From an uncultured Paracoccaceae bacterium (GTDB taxonomy: Bacteria; Pseudomonadota; Alphaproteobacteria; Rhodobacterales; Rhodobacteraceae), in contig CANLEQ010000012.1 in NCBI GenBank assembly GCA_947489705.1, positions 45,006 through 109,005 of the forward strand: DNA of 64,000 nucleotides, in the 5' to 3' direction. Shown piece after piece: positions 26,743-34,624 of this stretch (positions within the stretch are counted from its first letter, which is position 1; every line of letters starts with the position of its first letter). Below the pieces are notes generated by a model. It was not told the DNA's origin. It saw nothing but the letters and a program-made list of their open reading frames with translations, and did no database searches. The translations under genes were made by a program, and so were the position numbers.

Positions 26743-27561
26743 TCATCCCACGCGACCCGTGATGCGGATGCGGCCCGGATGACAATGAATGTCGAAATCC
26801 TCGCCGCGCGCCCGCGCCACCAGGGTCACGCCCGCCGCCTCGGCCGCGCGCAAAGCCGCCGCGGTCGGCGCGGAGACGGCGATCAGGACCGGCACCCGCG
26901 CCACCGCGCATTTCTGCACCAGCTCCACCGACAGGCGGCTGGTCATGACGATCGCGCCCGTCCCGGGATCGATTCCGCGGGCGAGCAACGCGCCCAGGAC
27001 CTTGTCGAGCGCGTTGTGCCGCCCGACATCCTCGCGCGCGAGGATCACGCCTCGCCCGGGGACGAGAAACCCCGCCGCATGGGTCGCGCGGGTGAGGTCG
27101 TGCAGCGGCTGCATCGCGCGCAGCGCCGCGGTCGCGCCGGCGATCTCGGCCTCGGCGAAGCGCACGCCGGCATCGACGATCCGGGGCAGGGGCCGCGCAG
27201 CCTCGGCCAGGCTGTCGATGCCGCAGAGCCCGCAGCCGACCGGGCCGGCCATGTGCCGCCGCCGCGCCTCGAGCGCCGGCGCGCGGTCGGCCGCGAGCCA
27301 GAACCGCGCCTCGATCCCCTGTTCATGCGCGACGATCTCGAACTCCTCGACATCGCCGGGACCCTCGATGAACCCTTCGGTCAGGGCAAAGCCATGCGCG
27401 AAATCGGCAAGATCCGCGGGCGTCGCCATCATCACCGCCTGGGTCGTCCCGTTGCACACCACGGCGACGGGCACCTCCTCGGGCAGGATGCGGGTCGCCG
27501 ATCCGCTCTTCCCGGCAGGGCGGGTCAAGGCCGCGGCGTCGCATGTGGCGTTCCAGGTCAT
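26743..27561 (-). CDS. fdhD: Formate dehydrogenase accessory sulfurtransferase FdhD
   Basis: FdhD passes sulfur to the molybdenum cofactor of formate dehydrogenases. The 272-residue protein carries the redox-active Cys pair in GCGLCGIDS and the stretches FAHGFALTEGFI, GRHNALDKVLGA and TSRLSVELVQKCA typical of the family. A longer in-frame reading starts at 27618, but the ATG at 27561 fits the family's length. No formate dehydrogenase genes are in the window, so its client enzyme is elsewhere. It is divergent from the GntR-dehydrogenase fusion. Confidence 0.93.
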   Translation of the reverse strand: MTWNATCDAAALTRPAGKSGSATRILPEEVPVAVVCNGTTQAVMMATPADLADFAHGFALTEGFIEGPGDVEEFEIVAHEQGIEARFWLAADRAPALEARRRHMAGPVGCGLCGIDSLAEAARPLPRIVDAGVRFAEAEIAGATAALRAMQPLHDLTRATHAAGFLVPGRGVILAREDVGRHNALDKVLGALLARGIDPGTGAIVMTSRLSVELVQKCAVARVPVLIAVSAPTAAALRAAEAAGVTLVARARGEDFDIHCHPGRIRITGRVG

Positions 27562-27641
27562 GTCGCATCCCTTTGCGTCCGCCGCGGCATAGTCAAGTCC
27601 CGCGAACGCGACAGGCATTCCCGGACAGGCGCAATCCGGTG

Positions 27642-27669
27642 TTGCACCATCTGGTATATCATATATGTT
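27642..27669 (+). promoter_or_regulatory. Putative promoter with GntR-like operator before the fusion gene
   Basis: TTGCAC at 27642-27647 and TATGTT at 27664-27669, 16 bases apart, form a plausible -35/-10 pair. Between them TGGTATATCA (27652-27661) is a 10-bp palindrome with one mismatched pair. It resembles the TNGTATACNA-type sites of FCD-type GntR regulators in all but one position. A regulator bound there would block polymerase, which suggests autoregulation by the adjacent fusion protein. This is inference from sequence only. Confidence 0.5.
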
Positions 27670-27686
27670 TTGTCTCGGGGGGAACG

Positions 27687-29435
27687 ATGGCTCAGATCTC
27701 AGCGCCGAAAAACGCGCCGGACCGGCTCAAACTGTCGGAACGGGCGCGCGATGCGATCCGGGAGAAAATCGTCTACGGCGATTTCGCATTCGGTCGCGTC
27801 CTGCGCGAGACTGAGCTATCGGGACTGCTCGGCATGAGCAAGAGCCCCATCCGCGAGGCGCTCGTCCAGCTCGAGCATGAGGGGCTGGTGGAGATGTCCG
27901 CGAACCGCTCGGCGCGGGTCTTCACGCTCGAGGCGCAGGACGTGGTGGCGCTCGGCGAGTTGCGCTCGCTGCTCGAGGGCCAGGCGATCCGGCTCAGCGT
28001 CGAACGCGATCCGACCGCTCTGGCGCTCCGGCTCGAGGCGATGGTCAAGGCCGGCGCCGCGGCGGTCGCGGCGGGCGACCGCGAGACATGCTCGCGGATC
28101 GACCAGGATTTCCACTCGTCGATCTTCGAGCTTTGCGGCAATCCCTATCTGGAACAGACCTTCCATCTTCTGTCGTCGCGGATCCAGTCGATGCGCAGCC
28201 GGCTTGCGCGCGAACGCGACCGGATCGGCAAGGCCGTCGATGACCACCGCGCGCTTCTCGACGCGGTCCGGGCGGGCGACGCCAACCGCGCGGCGACGAT
28301 CCTGCGCGCCCATATCGAGGACAACACCGCCGCCTATATCGCCTGGGCCGGACGCGCGGCGGGGGCGACCGCGCCGCGCCGCGTGCCCCTCGACGAGATG
28401 GAGCGGTTCACCCGCGCGGCGATGACCGCCCTCGATGTCGAAGAGGCGAGCATAGAGGCGCTGATCCGCGCCCTGAGCCATGCGTCGCTGCACGGGGTCG
28501 ACACGCATGGCTACCGGCTCCTGCCGCATTACCTTCAGGGGCTGGAAAAGGGCCGTTTGAACCGCCACCCGCAGCTTCGCTTCGTCGCCACGAACGGTGC
28601 GGTCGCGGTGCTCGACGGCGGAGATGCCCAAGGCGCGCGGGCGACTTATGCCGCCGTGGAGCGCGCCGTGGATCTCGCGCGCACGCACGGAATCGGGGCG
28701 GTCGCGATCCGCAGCTCGTCGCATTTCGGCGCCGCGGGGGCTTATGCCACCGCCATCGCCGAGGCGGGCATGGCCGGGCTTTGCGTGTGCAATTCCGATC
28801 CGTTCGTGCGCCTGCATGGCGGGGCCGAGCGGTTCCACGGAACCAATCCCATCGCGTTCGCGGCGCCGGCCGGCGCGGGCGAGCCGCCCTGGCTGCTCGA
28901 CATGGCGACGAGCGCCATCCCCTTCAACAAGGTGCAGCTGAGCCAGTCGCTCGGCCGCGACCTGCCGGAAGGCACGGCCTCTGATGCCCAGGGGATCGAC
29001 GTTGCGGCTCCGGGACTTGCGGAAATGCTGGCCCCGCTGGGCGCCGCCTTCGGCTACAAGGGTGCCGCGCTGGCGGGGATCTCCGAGATCCTGTCGACCG
29101 CGCTCTCGGACGCGCCGCTCAGCCGCGAGATCGCGCCGATGATCTCCGACGACATGTCGACGCCGCGGGGCCTCGGCGCCTTCGTGCTCGCCATCGACCC
29201 CGAGGCCTTCATGGGCCGCGACACCTTCACCGCAATCATCCGCCGCTATCGCGACGCGATCCGCGCCTCCGCGGTCGCGCCCGGCGCGCGGGTGATGGCC
29301 GCCGGCGACCGCGAATGGGCCGAGGCCCGCCAGCGGGCGCGGGGCGGCATCACGCTCGATCCGACCGCTGTCGACGCGCTCGCGGCCTTCGCCGCGGCGC
29401 ACGATATCGCACCGCTCGACTGCGGACCGCCATAA
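27687..29435 (+). CDS. GntR/FCD regulator fused to Ldh2-family dehydrogenase
   Basis: A single 582-codon reading frame joins two complete families. Residues 1-225 are a GntR regulator: a winged helix (recognition region about 42-68, LLGMSKSPIREALVQLEHEG) and an FCD ligand domain with the metal ligands Asp139, His143, His187 and His209. Residues about 235-580 are an Ldh2/MDH2 NAD(P)-dependent oxidoreductase: SHASLHGVDTHGY (264-276), SSSHFGAAGAY (343-353), GTNPIAFAAP (385-394) and GYKGAALAG (456-464). No stop or start-like break lies in the linker. The family oxidises 2-hydroxy acids such as malate, lactate or ureidoglycolate; the substrate here is unknown. The TRAP transporter genes follow 42 bases after the stop. 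Confidence 0.93.
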   Translation: MAQISAPKNAPDRLKLSERARDAIREKIVYGDFAFGRVLRETELSGLLGMSKSPIREALVQLEHEGLVEMSANRSARVFTLEAQDVVALGELRSLLEGQAIRLSVERDPTALALRLEAMVKAGAAAVAAGDRETCSRIDQDFHSSIFELCGNPYLEQTFHLLSSRIQSMRSRLARERDRIGKAVDDHRALLDAVRAGDANRAATILRAHIEDNTAAYIAWAGRAAGATAPRRVPLDEMERFTRAAMTALDVEEASIEALIRALSHASLHGVDTHGYRLLPHYLQGLEKGRLNRHPQLRFVATNGAVAVLDGGDAQGARATYAAVERAVDLARTHGIGAVAIRSSSHFGAAGAYATAIAEAGMAGLCVCNSDPFVRLHGGAERFHGTNPIAFAAPAGAGEPPWLLDMATSAIPFNKVQLSQSLGRDLPEGTASDAQGIDVAAPGLAEMLAPLGAAFGYKGAALAGISEILSTALSDAPLSREIAPMISDDMSTPRGLGAFVLAIDPEAFMGRDTFTAIIRRYRDAIRASAVAPGARVMAAGDREWAEARQRARGGITLDPTAVDALAAFAAAHDIAPLDCGPP

Positions 29436-29477
29436 GGTCCGCATGACGCTAGATCTGACAACAGGGAGGAGCAGATC

Positions 29478-30473
29478 ATGACCAAAAGAACCACATTGCA
29501 GACGACCCTCGCGGCGACCACCGCGATGGCGATCGCCACGCCGCTCGCCGCACAGGAGGCCGACCGGACGCTGAGCTGGGCGCATGTCTACGAGGCGAGC
29601 GAACCCTACCACACCTGCGCCGTCGACGCGGGAGGCCAGCTGATGGAAGCCACCGACAACCGGCTCGGGATCGAGGTCTTCCCGGCCTCGTCGCTCGGCA
29701 AGGAGGTCGACATCAACGAAGGCCTTGGCCTCGGCACCGTCGACATCATCTGGACCGGACAGCTCTTTGCCGGACGCGCCTACGGGCCGATCGCGATCGG
29801 CGGCGCGCCCTACATGTTCCGCGACTACGACCACTGGGAGCAGTATCGCGACAGCGACCTCTTCCAGGAATTGTCGCAAGGCTACGAGGACGCGACCGGC
29901 AACCATCCCGTGACGCTGACCTATTACGGCGCCCGGCACGTCACCTCGAACGAGCCAATCGAGACGCCCGAGGACATGGCCGGCATGAAGATCCGCGTGC
30001 CGAATGCGCCGCTCTACATGATGTTCCCTAGGGCCGTCGACGCGAACCCGACGCCCATCGCCTTCGCCGAGGTCTATCTCGCCCTCCAGCAGGGCACGGC
30101 CGACGGCCAGGAGAACCCGCTTCCCACCATCCAGGCCAAGAAGTTCTACGAGGTGCAGTCGAACATCACCCTGACAGGGCACCTGATCGACTCGCTCCTG
30201 GGCATCGTGGGCGGACCCACCTGGACCAGCCTCGACGAGGCCGACCAGGAGGCGCTGAGCACGGTGATCGAGGATGCGGCCGATTGCGTGACCGAGCAGA
30301 TCCGTCAATCCGAGGAAGAGCTCGTCGCCTGGTTCGAGGAGCAGGGCAACACCGTGACCGAGGTGGACATCACGCCCTTCCGCGAAGCCACGATGGAGAT
30401 GCATAACGGCGACATGGCGACCTGGGACCAGGAAACCTACGACCGCCTCCAGGCCATCGGCCAGGACAGCTGA
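29478..30473 (+). CDS. dctP: TRAP transporter solute-binding protein DctP
   Basis: A 331-residue periplasmic binding protein of the DctP family. A signal peptide ends at about PLAAQEA. Arg173 in MKIRVPNAPLY stands where DctP proteins bind the substrate carboxylate, and QQGTADGQENPLPTI is the family signature. The ligand is therefore probably a carboxylic acid, and the neighbouring Ldh2-type enzyme would suit a 2-hydroxy acid or its oxidised form. GGGAGGAG precedes the ATG. Confidence 0.93.
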   Translation: MTKRTTLQTTLAATTAMAIATPLAAQEADRTLSWAHVYEASEPYHTCAVDAGGQLMEATDNRLGIEVFPASSLGKEVDINEGLGLGTVDIIWTGQLFAGRAYGPIAIGGAPYMFRDYDHWEQYRDSDLFQELSQGYEDATGNHPVTLTYYGARHVTSNEPIETPEDMAGMKIRVPNAPLYMMFPRAVDANPTPIAFAEVYLALQQGTADGQENPLPTIQAKKFYEVQSNITLTGHLIDSLLGIVGGPTWTSLDEADQEALSTVIEDAADCVTEQIRQSEEELVAWFEEQGNTVTEVDITPFREATMEMHNGDMATWDQETYDRLQAIGQDS

Positions 30474-30489
30474 TCCGAGATTGTTACGC

Positions 30490-30517
30490 GACCGGGGCTG
30501 CCGCGGCGGCCCCGGTC
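30490..30517 (+). promoter_or_regulatory. Intercistronic hairpin between dctP and dctQ
   Basis: GACCGGGGC (30490-30498) pairs perfectly with GCCCCGGTC (30509-30517), with a further GC-rich inner stem, then CTTTCAT. It lies 16 bases after the dctP stop. Such hairpins commonly stabilise the binding-protein mRNA or attenuate readthrough, so that more DctP than DctQM is made. Confidence 0.75.
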
Positions 30518-30548
30518 CTTTCATATCCGCCCTTTGACAGAGGCCCCC

Positions 30549-31109
30549 ATGCCCCAGGACCACCAGACGGACCGTAAGATCGAGATCGAGGAGCAGGGAG
30601 AGATCGACCTGTCGGACATCAGGGCCATGGATTACCTCGTCCTGACGGTCTTCTGGGTGCTGGCCTTCGTGGTCTTCCTGCAATTCTTCACGCGCTACGT
30701 GCTCAACGATTCGCTTGGCTGGACCGAGGAGATCGCGCGCTTCCTGCTCATCGTCGTGACCTTCACCGGCTCGATCATGGCGGCGCGCAAGAGTAATCAT
30801 ATTGCGGTGGAGTTCTTCTATCGCTGGGTGCCCCGGCCCCTGCGGCGGGGTGCGCAACTGGCCATCGACCTCGTCACCACGGCGTTCTTCGCGCTTCTGA
30901 CCGGGCTCTGCGTGCAGCTCGCGGGGCGCACGAACCAGCTCATGGTGTCGATCGAGGTACCCAAATCCGTTCTCTACTACTACGTCGCCGCGTGTTTCGC
31001 CGGCATGACGCTCTATGCCGCATGGAACACCTGGGCGCATCTGCGCGACGGCACCAGCCGCCTGATCGACCCCGAGGCGCATGCCGACGAGATGCGGGGG
31101 ATGGATTGA
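30549..31109 (+). CDS. dctQ: TRAP transporter small membrane subunit DctQ
   Basis: A 186-residue protein with four hydrophobic helices (around 33-55, 70-90, 107-130 and 147-167) and the DctQ marks NDSLGWTEEIARFLLI and KSNHIAVEFF. It forms the membrane part of a tripartite ATP-independent transporter with DctM. The N-terminal tail is hydrophilic and acidic. The ATG at 30549 is six bases after GAGG; an in-frame TTG at 30534 is less likely. DctM starts four bases after the stop. Confidence 0.92.
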   Translation: MPQDHQTDRKIEIEEQGEIDLSDIRAMDYLVLTVFWVLAFVVFLQFFTRYVLNDSLGWTEEIARFLLIVVTFTGSIMAARKSNHIAVEFFYRWVPRPLRRGAQLAIDLVTTAFFALLTGLCVQLAGRTNQLMVSIEVPKSVLYYYVAACFAGMTLYAAWNTWAHLRDGTSRLIDPEAHADEMRGMD

Positions 31110-31113
31110 GATC

Positions 31114-32391
31114 ATGACCATCGCCCTGCTTTTCGTCATCCTCTTCGTATTGCTGTTCTTCGGCGTGCCCGTGGCGATCGCGCTCGCCGGGTCGTCGGCC
31201 ATCTACATCATGGCCGGCCCGGTCCCGCCGATGGTGGTCGCGCATCGCATGATCAACGGCGTCGACAGCTTTCCGCTGCTCGCCGTGCCGTTCTTCATCC
31301 TGGCGGGCAACCTGATGAACACCGCCGGCATCACCGAGCGGATCTTCAGCTTCGCGCTCAGCCTCGTTGGCTGGATGCGCGGCGGGCTCGGCCACGTGAA
31401 TGTCGGCGCCTCGGTGATCTTCGCGGGCATGTCGGGCGCGGCCGTCGCCGATGCCGGCGGGCTCGGCGCGATCGAGATCAAGGCGATGCGCGACGCCAAC
31501 TATGATCCGGGCTTTGCCGTGGGCATCACGGCCGCGTCCTCGACCATCGGGCCGATCATTCCGCCATCGCTGCCGATGGTGATCTACGGCGTCGTCTCCG
31601 GCGCCTCGATCGGACAGCTCTTCGCGGCGGGCTTCATCCCCGGGCTAGTGATGGCGGCGTCGCTGATGCTGATGATCGCGTTCTTCGCCCGGCGGCGGAA
31701 TTTTCCGCGCGACCAGCCGTTCCAGCTCTCGACGCTCGCCGTGTCGTTCAAGCGCGCATTCCTGTCGCTGCTGACCCCCGTCATCATCGTGGGCGGCATC
31801 CTCAGCGGCGCGTTCACCCCGACCGAGGCCGCGGTCGCGGCCTGCGCCTACGCGCTATTCCTGGGGCTCATCGTCTATCGCACGCTGACCTGGAAGCGGT
31901 TCCTGCGGGTCAGCTTCGACACGATCGAGACGACGGCCGTGGTGCTCTTCGTGGTGGGCGCCGCGGCGATCTTCGCCTGGATCCTGACGTCGAACCGGGT
32001 GCCCGAGGCCGCGGCGGGCCTGCTCCTCGCACTGTCGGACCGGCCGTGGGTCATCCTGCTGATGATCAACCTGATCCTGCTCGCCGTGGGCTGCTTCATG
32101 GAGACGGTGGCCGCGATCACGATCCTGGTGCCGGTCCTGCTGCCGGTGGCGGTGGAGCTCGGGGTCGATCCGGTGCATTTCGGCGTCATCATGGTGTTGA
32201 ACCTGATGCTCGGATTGCTGACGCCACCCGTCGGCATGGTGCTCTACGTGCTCAGCCGGGTCTCCGGCGTGCCGTTCGAGCGCTGCGTGGTCGCGACCGC
32301 GCCGTTCCTGATCCCGCTGATCTTCTGCCTGCTGCTGATGACCTTCGTGCCGGCAATCACGATGTGGCTGCCGACACTGATCTACCGCTAG
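31114..32391 (+). CDS. dctM: TRAP transporter large permease DctM
   Basis: A 425-residue protein with about twelve transmembrane helices. Conserved DctM stretches are FILAGNLMNTAGITERIFSF, GAAVADAGGLGAIEIKAM, GITAASSTIGPIIPPSLPMV and NLMLGLLTPPVGMVLYV. It forms the sodium-coupled transport channel with DctQ, fed by DctP. It is the last gene of the plus-strand group and is convergent with an SDR gene 13 bases on. Confidence 0.95.
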   Translation: MTIALLFVILFVLLFFGVPVAIALAGSSAIYIMAGPVPPMVVAHRMINGVDSFPLLAVPFFILAGNLMNTAGITERIFSFALSLVGWMRGGLGHVNVGASVIFAGMSGAAVADAGGLGAIEIKAMRDANYDPGFAVGITAASSTIGPIIPPSLPMVIYGVVSGASIGQLFAAGFIPGLVMAASLMLMIAFFARRRNFPRDQPFQLSTLAVSFKRAFLSLLTPVIIVGGILSGAFTPTEAAVAACAYALFLGLIVYRTLTWKRFLRVSFDTIETTAVVLFVVGAAAIFAWILTSNRVPEAAAGLLLALSDRPWVILLMINLILLAVGCFMETVAAITILVPVLLPVAVELGVDPVHFGVIMVLNLMLGLLTPPVGMVLYVLSRVSGVPFERCVVATAPFLIPLIFCLLLMTFVPAITMWLPTLIYR

Positions 32392-32404
32392 GACGACCCT
32401 CGGG

Positions 32405-33172
32405 TCAGGTCAGGGTCTGCGTATCGCCGCAGATCGAGATGGCCTGACCCGAGACGCCGCGCCCGACCGGGCTCGCCAGATAGAGCGCCTGATTGGCGAT
32501 ATCCTCGGGCTGCACGTAGTCGCGCAGGGACGTGTTCGAGAGCGCCTGCGCCTCGATCTCCTCGAAACTGCGGCCCTGACGCTCCGCCTTGGCCTCTAGT
32601 ACGCTTCGCTGCCGCGCGCCCGCGACGATCCCGGGCAGGAGCGCGTTCACCCGCACGCCATCGGGGCCGAGCTCGATCGCCAGCGACTTGGTCAGGCCGA
32701 TCACCCCCCATTTCGCGGCCGCGTAGGGTGTGCGCAGGCCGAATCCGAGGCGCCCCGCCAGCGACGAAATGTTGACGATCGACCCGTTGTCGCTCCGGCG
32801 CAGGGCATCGGCCGCATGGCGCGTGGCGTGAAACTGGCTCGTCAGACAGATATTGAGGCAGGCCTCCCAATCGGCGGGATCGATGTCGTCGACCCTGCCC
32901 GTGGGGCCCGCGATGCCCGCATTGTTGACGAGGCAATCAAGCCCGCCCATCGCCGCGATGGCGCCGGTGACGAAGGTCTCGATCTCGTCCGCCGCGCCCA
33001 TATCGGCGCGCGTGCCGGTGATCCCCGGGGGCAGCGTGTCGAGCGCCGCCTCGTCCACGTCGCAGACATGCACCACCGCACCTTCGGCCGCGAAGGCATC
33101 GGCGATGGCGCGACCGATCCCCGCCGCGCCGCCGGTCACGATGACGCGGGCATTCTTCAATCCCAAATCCAT
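32405..33172 (-). CDS. SDR-family NAD(P)-dependent oxidoreductase
   Basis: A 255-residue classical short-chain dehydrogenase. The cofactor motif is TGGAAGIGRAIADAF near residue 13, NNAG lies near residue 87, and the active site is Ser in NISSLAGR with Tyr-x3-Lys in TPYAAAKWGVIGLTKS. Asp in VCDVDE after the second strand suggests NAD preference. The substrate is unknown; its place next to the TRAP and Ldh2-type genes suggests a further oxidation step on the same compound, though it is on the opposite strand and separately transcribed. Confidence 0.88.
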   Translation of the reverse strand: MDLGLKNARVIVTGGAAGIGRAIADAFAAEGAVVHVCDVDEAALDTLPPGITGTRADMGAADEIETFVTGAIAAMGGLDCLVNNAGIAGPTGRVDDIDPADWEACLNICLTSQFHATRHAADALRRSDNGSIVNISSLAGRLGFGLRTPYAAAKWGVIGLTKSLAIELGPDGVRVNALLPGIVAGARQRSVLEAKAERQGRSFEEIEAQALSNTSLRDYVQPEDIANQALYLASPVGRGVSGQAISICGDTQTLT

Positions 33173-33245
33173 ATTCTTCCTCCGGTCTGGACCGCGAGAT
33201 CCTAGCCCCGATCCCCGGCGGCCGAAAGACGATGGGCCCTTCGGC

Positions 33246-33863
33246 TTATCGCGTGGCGCGCCGCCGCCTGAGATGCATGTGCACGCTCGCCACCCCGGTG
33301 GCGGCCAAGGCGGCGAGGCAGAGGAGCCATTTCGACACTGAACCCATCGTGCCCGCGATCTGGAGCGCGTGGATCACCGTGCCCACGACCACGATCGCGG
33401 AGAGCGTGTTGTGGACACCGCGCCAGCCGCGCGGCCGCAGCTTTCTGTGGCCCCGCAGCGCGACGACGAAGGCCGTCGCGACGAGGGCCCACATCGCCGT
33501 CACGCCCCAGACCGAGAACGGCGTCGGCGCCCTGAGGAGCAGCGCGTCGATCGCATCGGGCGGGCTGGCGATCAGCAGGCCGCCCACATGGATGGCGACC
33601 GCCACGAGCAGCGCGGCACCGACCGCGACGTGCAACCGCCGCTCCCGCGCGAGGGTAAGGCCCGGAAGATAGCCCGCCGCCAGTAGCGGCTGGACCAGCA
33701 GCAGCCCCAGCGACAGGATCCCCGCCAGGCTCGCCGCGACATAGGCCGCCCCGCGATAGGCCTGCAGCGGGCTCGCCGCCGCGATCGCCACGGGTGCGAT
33801 CACCGCGATGCCGAGCCCGATCCAGATCGCCACGCTGCGGCCGGATCGCGGCGTCATGCGCAT
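33246..33863 (-). CDS. Ferric reductase-like transmembrane protein
   Basis: A 205-residue protein with six hydrophobic helices. Two helices each carry a pair of His about 13 residues apart (LHVAVGAALLVAVAIHVGG and VHNTLSAIVVVGTVIHAL), the pattern of the bis-heme ferric reductase domain shared with MsrQ/YedZ and NADPH oxidases. No flavin or NAD domain is present, so electrons must come from another source. It begins eight bases after the stop of the Tat-exported protein on the same strand, so the two are probably an operon. Confidence 0.82.
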   Translation of the reverse strand: MRMTPRSGRSVAIWIGLGIAVIAPVAIAAASPLQAYRGAAYVAASLAGILSLGLLLVQPLLAAGYLPGLTLARERRLHVAVGAALLVAVAIHVGGLLIASPPDAIDALLLRAPTPFSVWGVTAMWALVATAFVVALRGHRKLRPRGWRGVHNTLSAIVVVGTVIHALQIAGTMGSVSKWLLCLAALAATGVASVHMHLRRRRATR

Positions 33864-33871
33864 CGCGGGGG

Positions 33872-34363
33872 TCAGACCGGCGCGAGGACGAAATCGGCGC
33901 GCAGGCTGGTATCGCTGGCCGAGGGCATGACCGGGCGCAGGAACACCGTCTCGAACGCCCCGTCGTCATAGGCCAGATGACCGTGCGGCTGGCCGAAATT
34001 CGGCACGATCTGCGGCATGTCGAGCCGGTAGGTGCCGTCCGCGCCGGTCAGGACGCTGCCGTGGTTCACCGGATCGCGTTCGCCGCCCAGGACCGTCGCG
34101 GCCCAGATCTGGATGCGGACGTTCTGGAGCGGAGCGCCGTCGCCTGCGCGGCGTACCAGCCCCGACATCACGAAGCCCTCACCGAGCCGGTCGACGAAGG
34201 GCGCGCCGGGGCGGTAATTGTTGGCGCCGCCGCGCATCGTTTGCGTCGGCGCGAGACCTTGGGCGCGGGCCCGTCCGACCAGACCGGGTGCTGCGAGGGC
34301 CATGGCGGCCGCGGCGGCGCCCTGGGCGATGAAGGAACGGCGGGACTGAAGAATGGTCGACAT
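33872..34363 (-). CDS. Tat-exported intradiol dioxygenase-like protein
   Basis: A 163-residue protein with a twin-arginine signal (SRRSFIAQG, hydrophobic run, cleavage near ARAQG). The mature part resembles the beta-sandwich core of intradiol ring-cleavage dioxygenases: LQNVRIQIWAA and GSVLTGADGTYRLDMPQIVP with a later GQPHGHLAYDDGAF. The typical Tyr2-His2 iron site cannot be fully assigned, and the protein is shorter than catechol dioxygenases, so enzymatic activity is uncertain. Tat export hints at a cofactor loaded before export. GGAGA precedes the ATG. It shares an operon with the ferric reductase-like protein. Confidence 0.75.
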   Translation of the reverse strand: MSTILQSRRSFIAQGAAAAAMALAAPGLVGRARAQGLAPTQTMRGGANNYRPGAPFVDRLGEGFVMSGLVRRAGDGAPLQNVRIQIWAATVLGGERDPVNHGSVLTGADGTYRLDMPQIVPNFGQPHGHLAYDDGAFETVFLRPVMPSASDTSLRADFVLAPV

Positions 34364-34530
34364 GTCGGTCTCTCCGGAGTTGCGGGCGCGACTTCGACAA
34401 TGGGGCATCGGCGGCGCGGGTCCCCCGACGTTAGGCGGTCGGGGCCGCATCGTGAAGCGCCCTGCACGCCATCGTGAGAATGGGTCGTCCTTGCGTCCGG
34501 GTCTCACGTTCGCGCGACGCGGGCGGGCAA

Positions 34531-34550
34531 ATGTTTCGCGCGCGAAACAT
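34531..34550. promoter_or_regulatory. Perfect 20-bp palindrome in a divergent promoter region
   Basis: ATGTTTCGCG followed by CGCGAAACAT is a perfect 20-bp inverted repeat without spacer. It lies in the 261-bp gap between the Tat-exported protein and the fasciclin gene, 75 bases before the fasciclin ATG. The rest of the gap holds no gene. An operator for a dimeric regulator of one or both transcripts is the simplest reading. It resembles but does not equal the 16-bp parS site. Confidence 0.6.
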
Positions 34551-34624
34551 CTGGCGGTGGGGAGGCGTGGCTTTTCTCGGATGTTGCAGAGATTGCGATG
34601 TCGCTCAGAAAACGGGAGATCGAA

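Noticed and set aside
34531..34550. parS centromere site
   Set aside because: The 20-bp palindrome shares TGTTTC/GAAACA arms with parS, but its centre is two bases longer and no parA/parB genes are near; kept only as an unknown operator.
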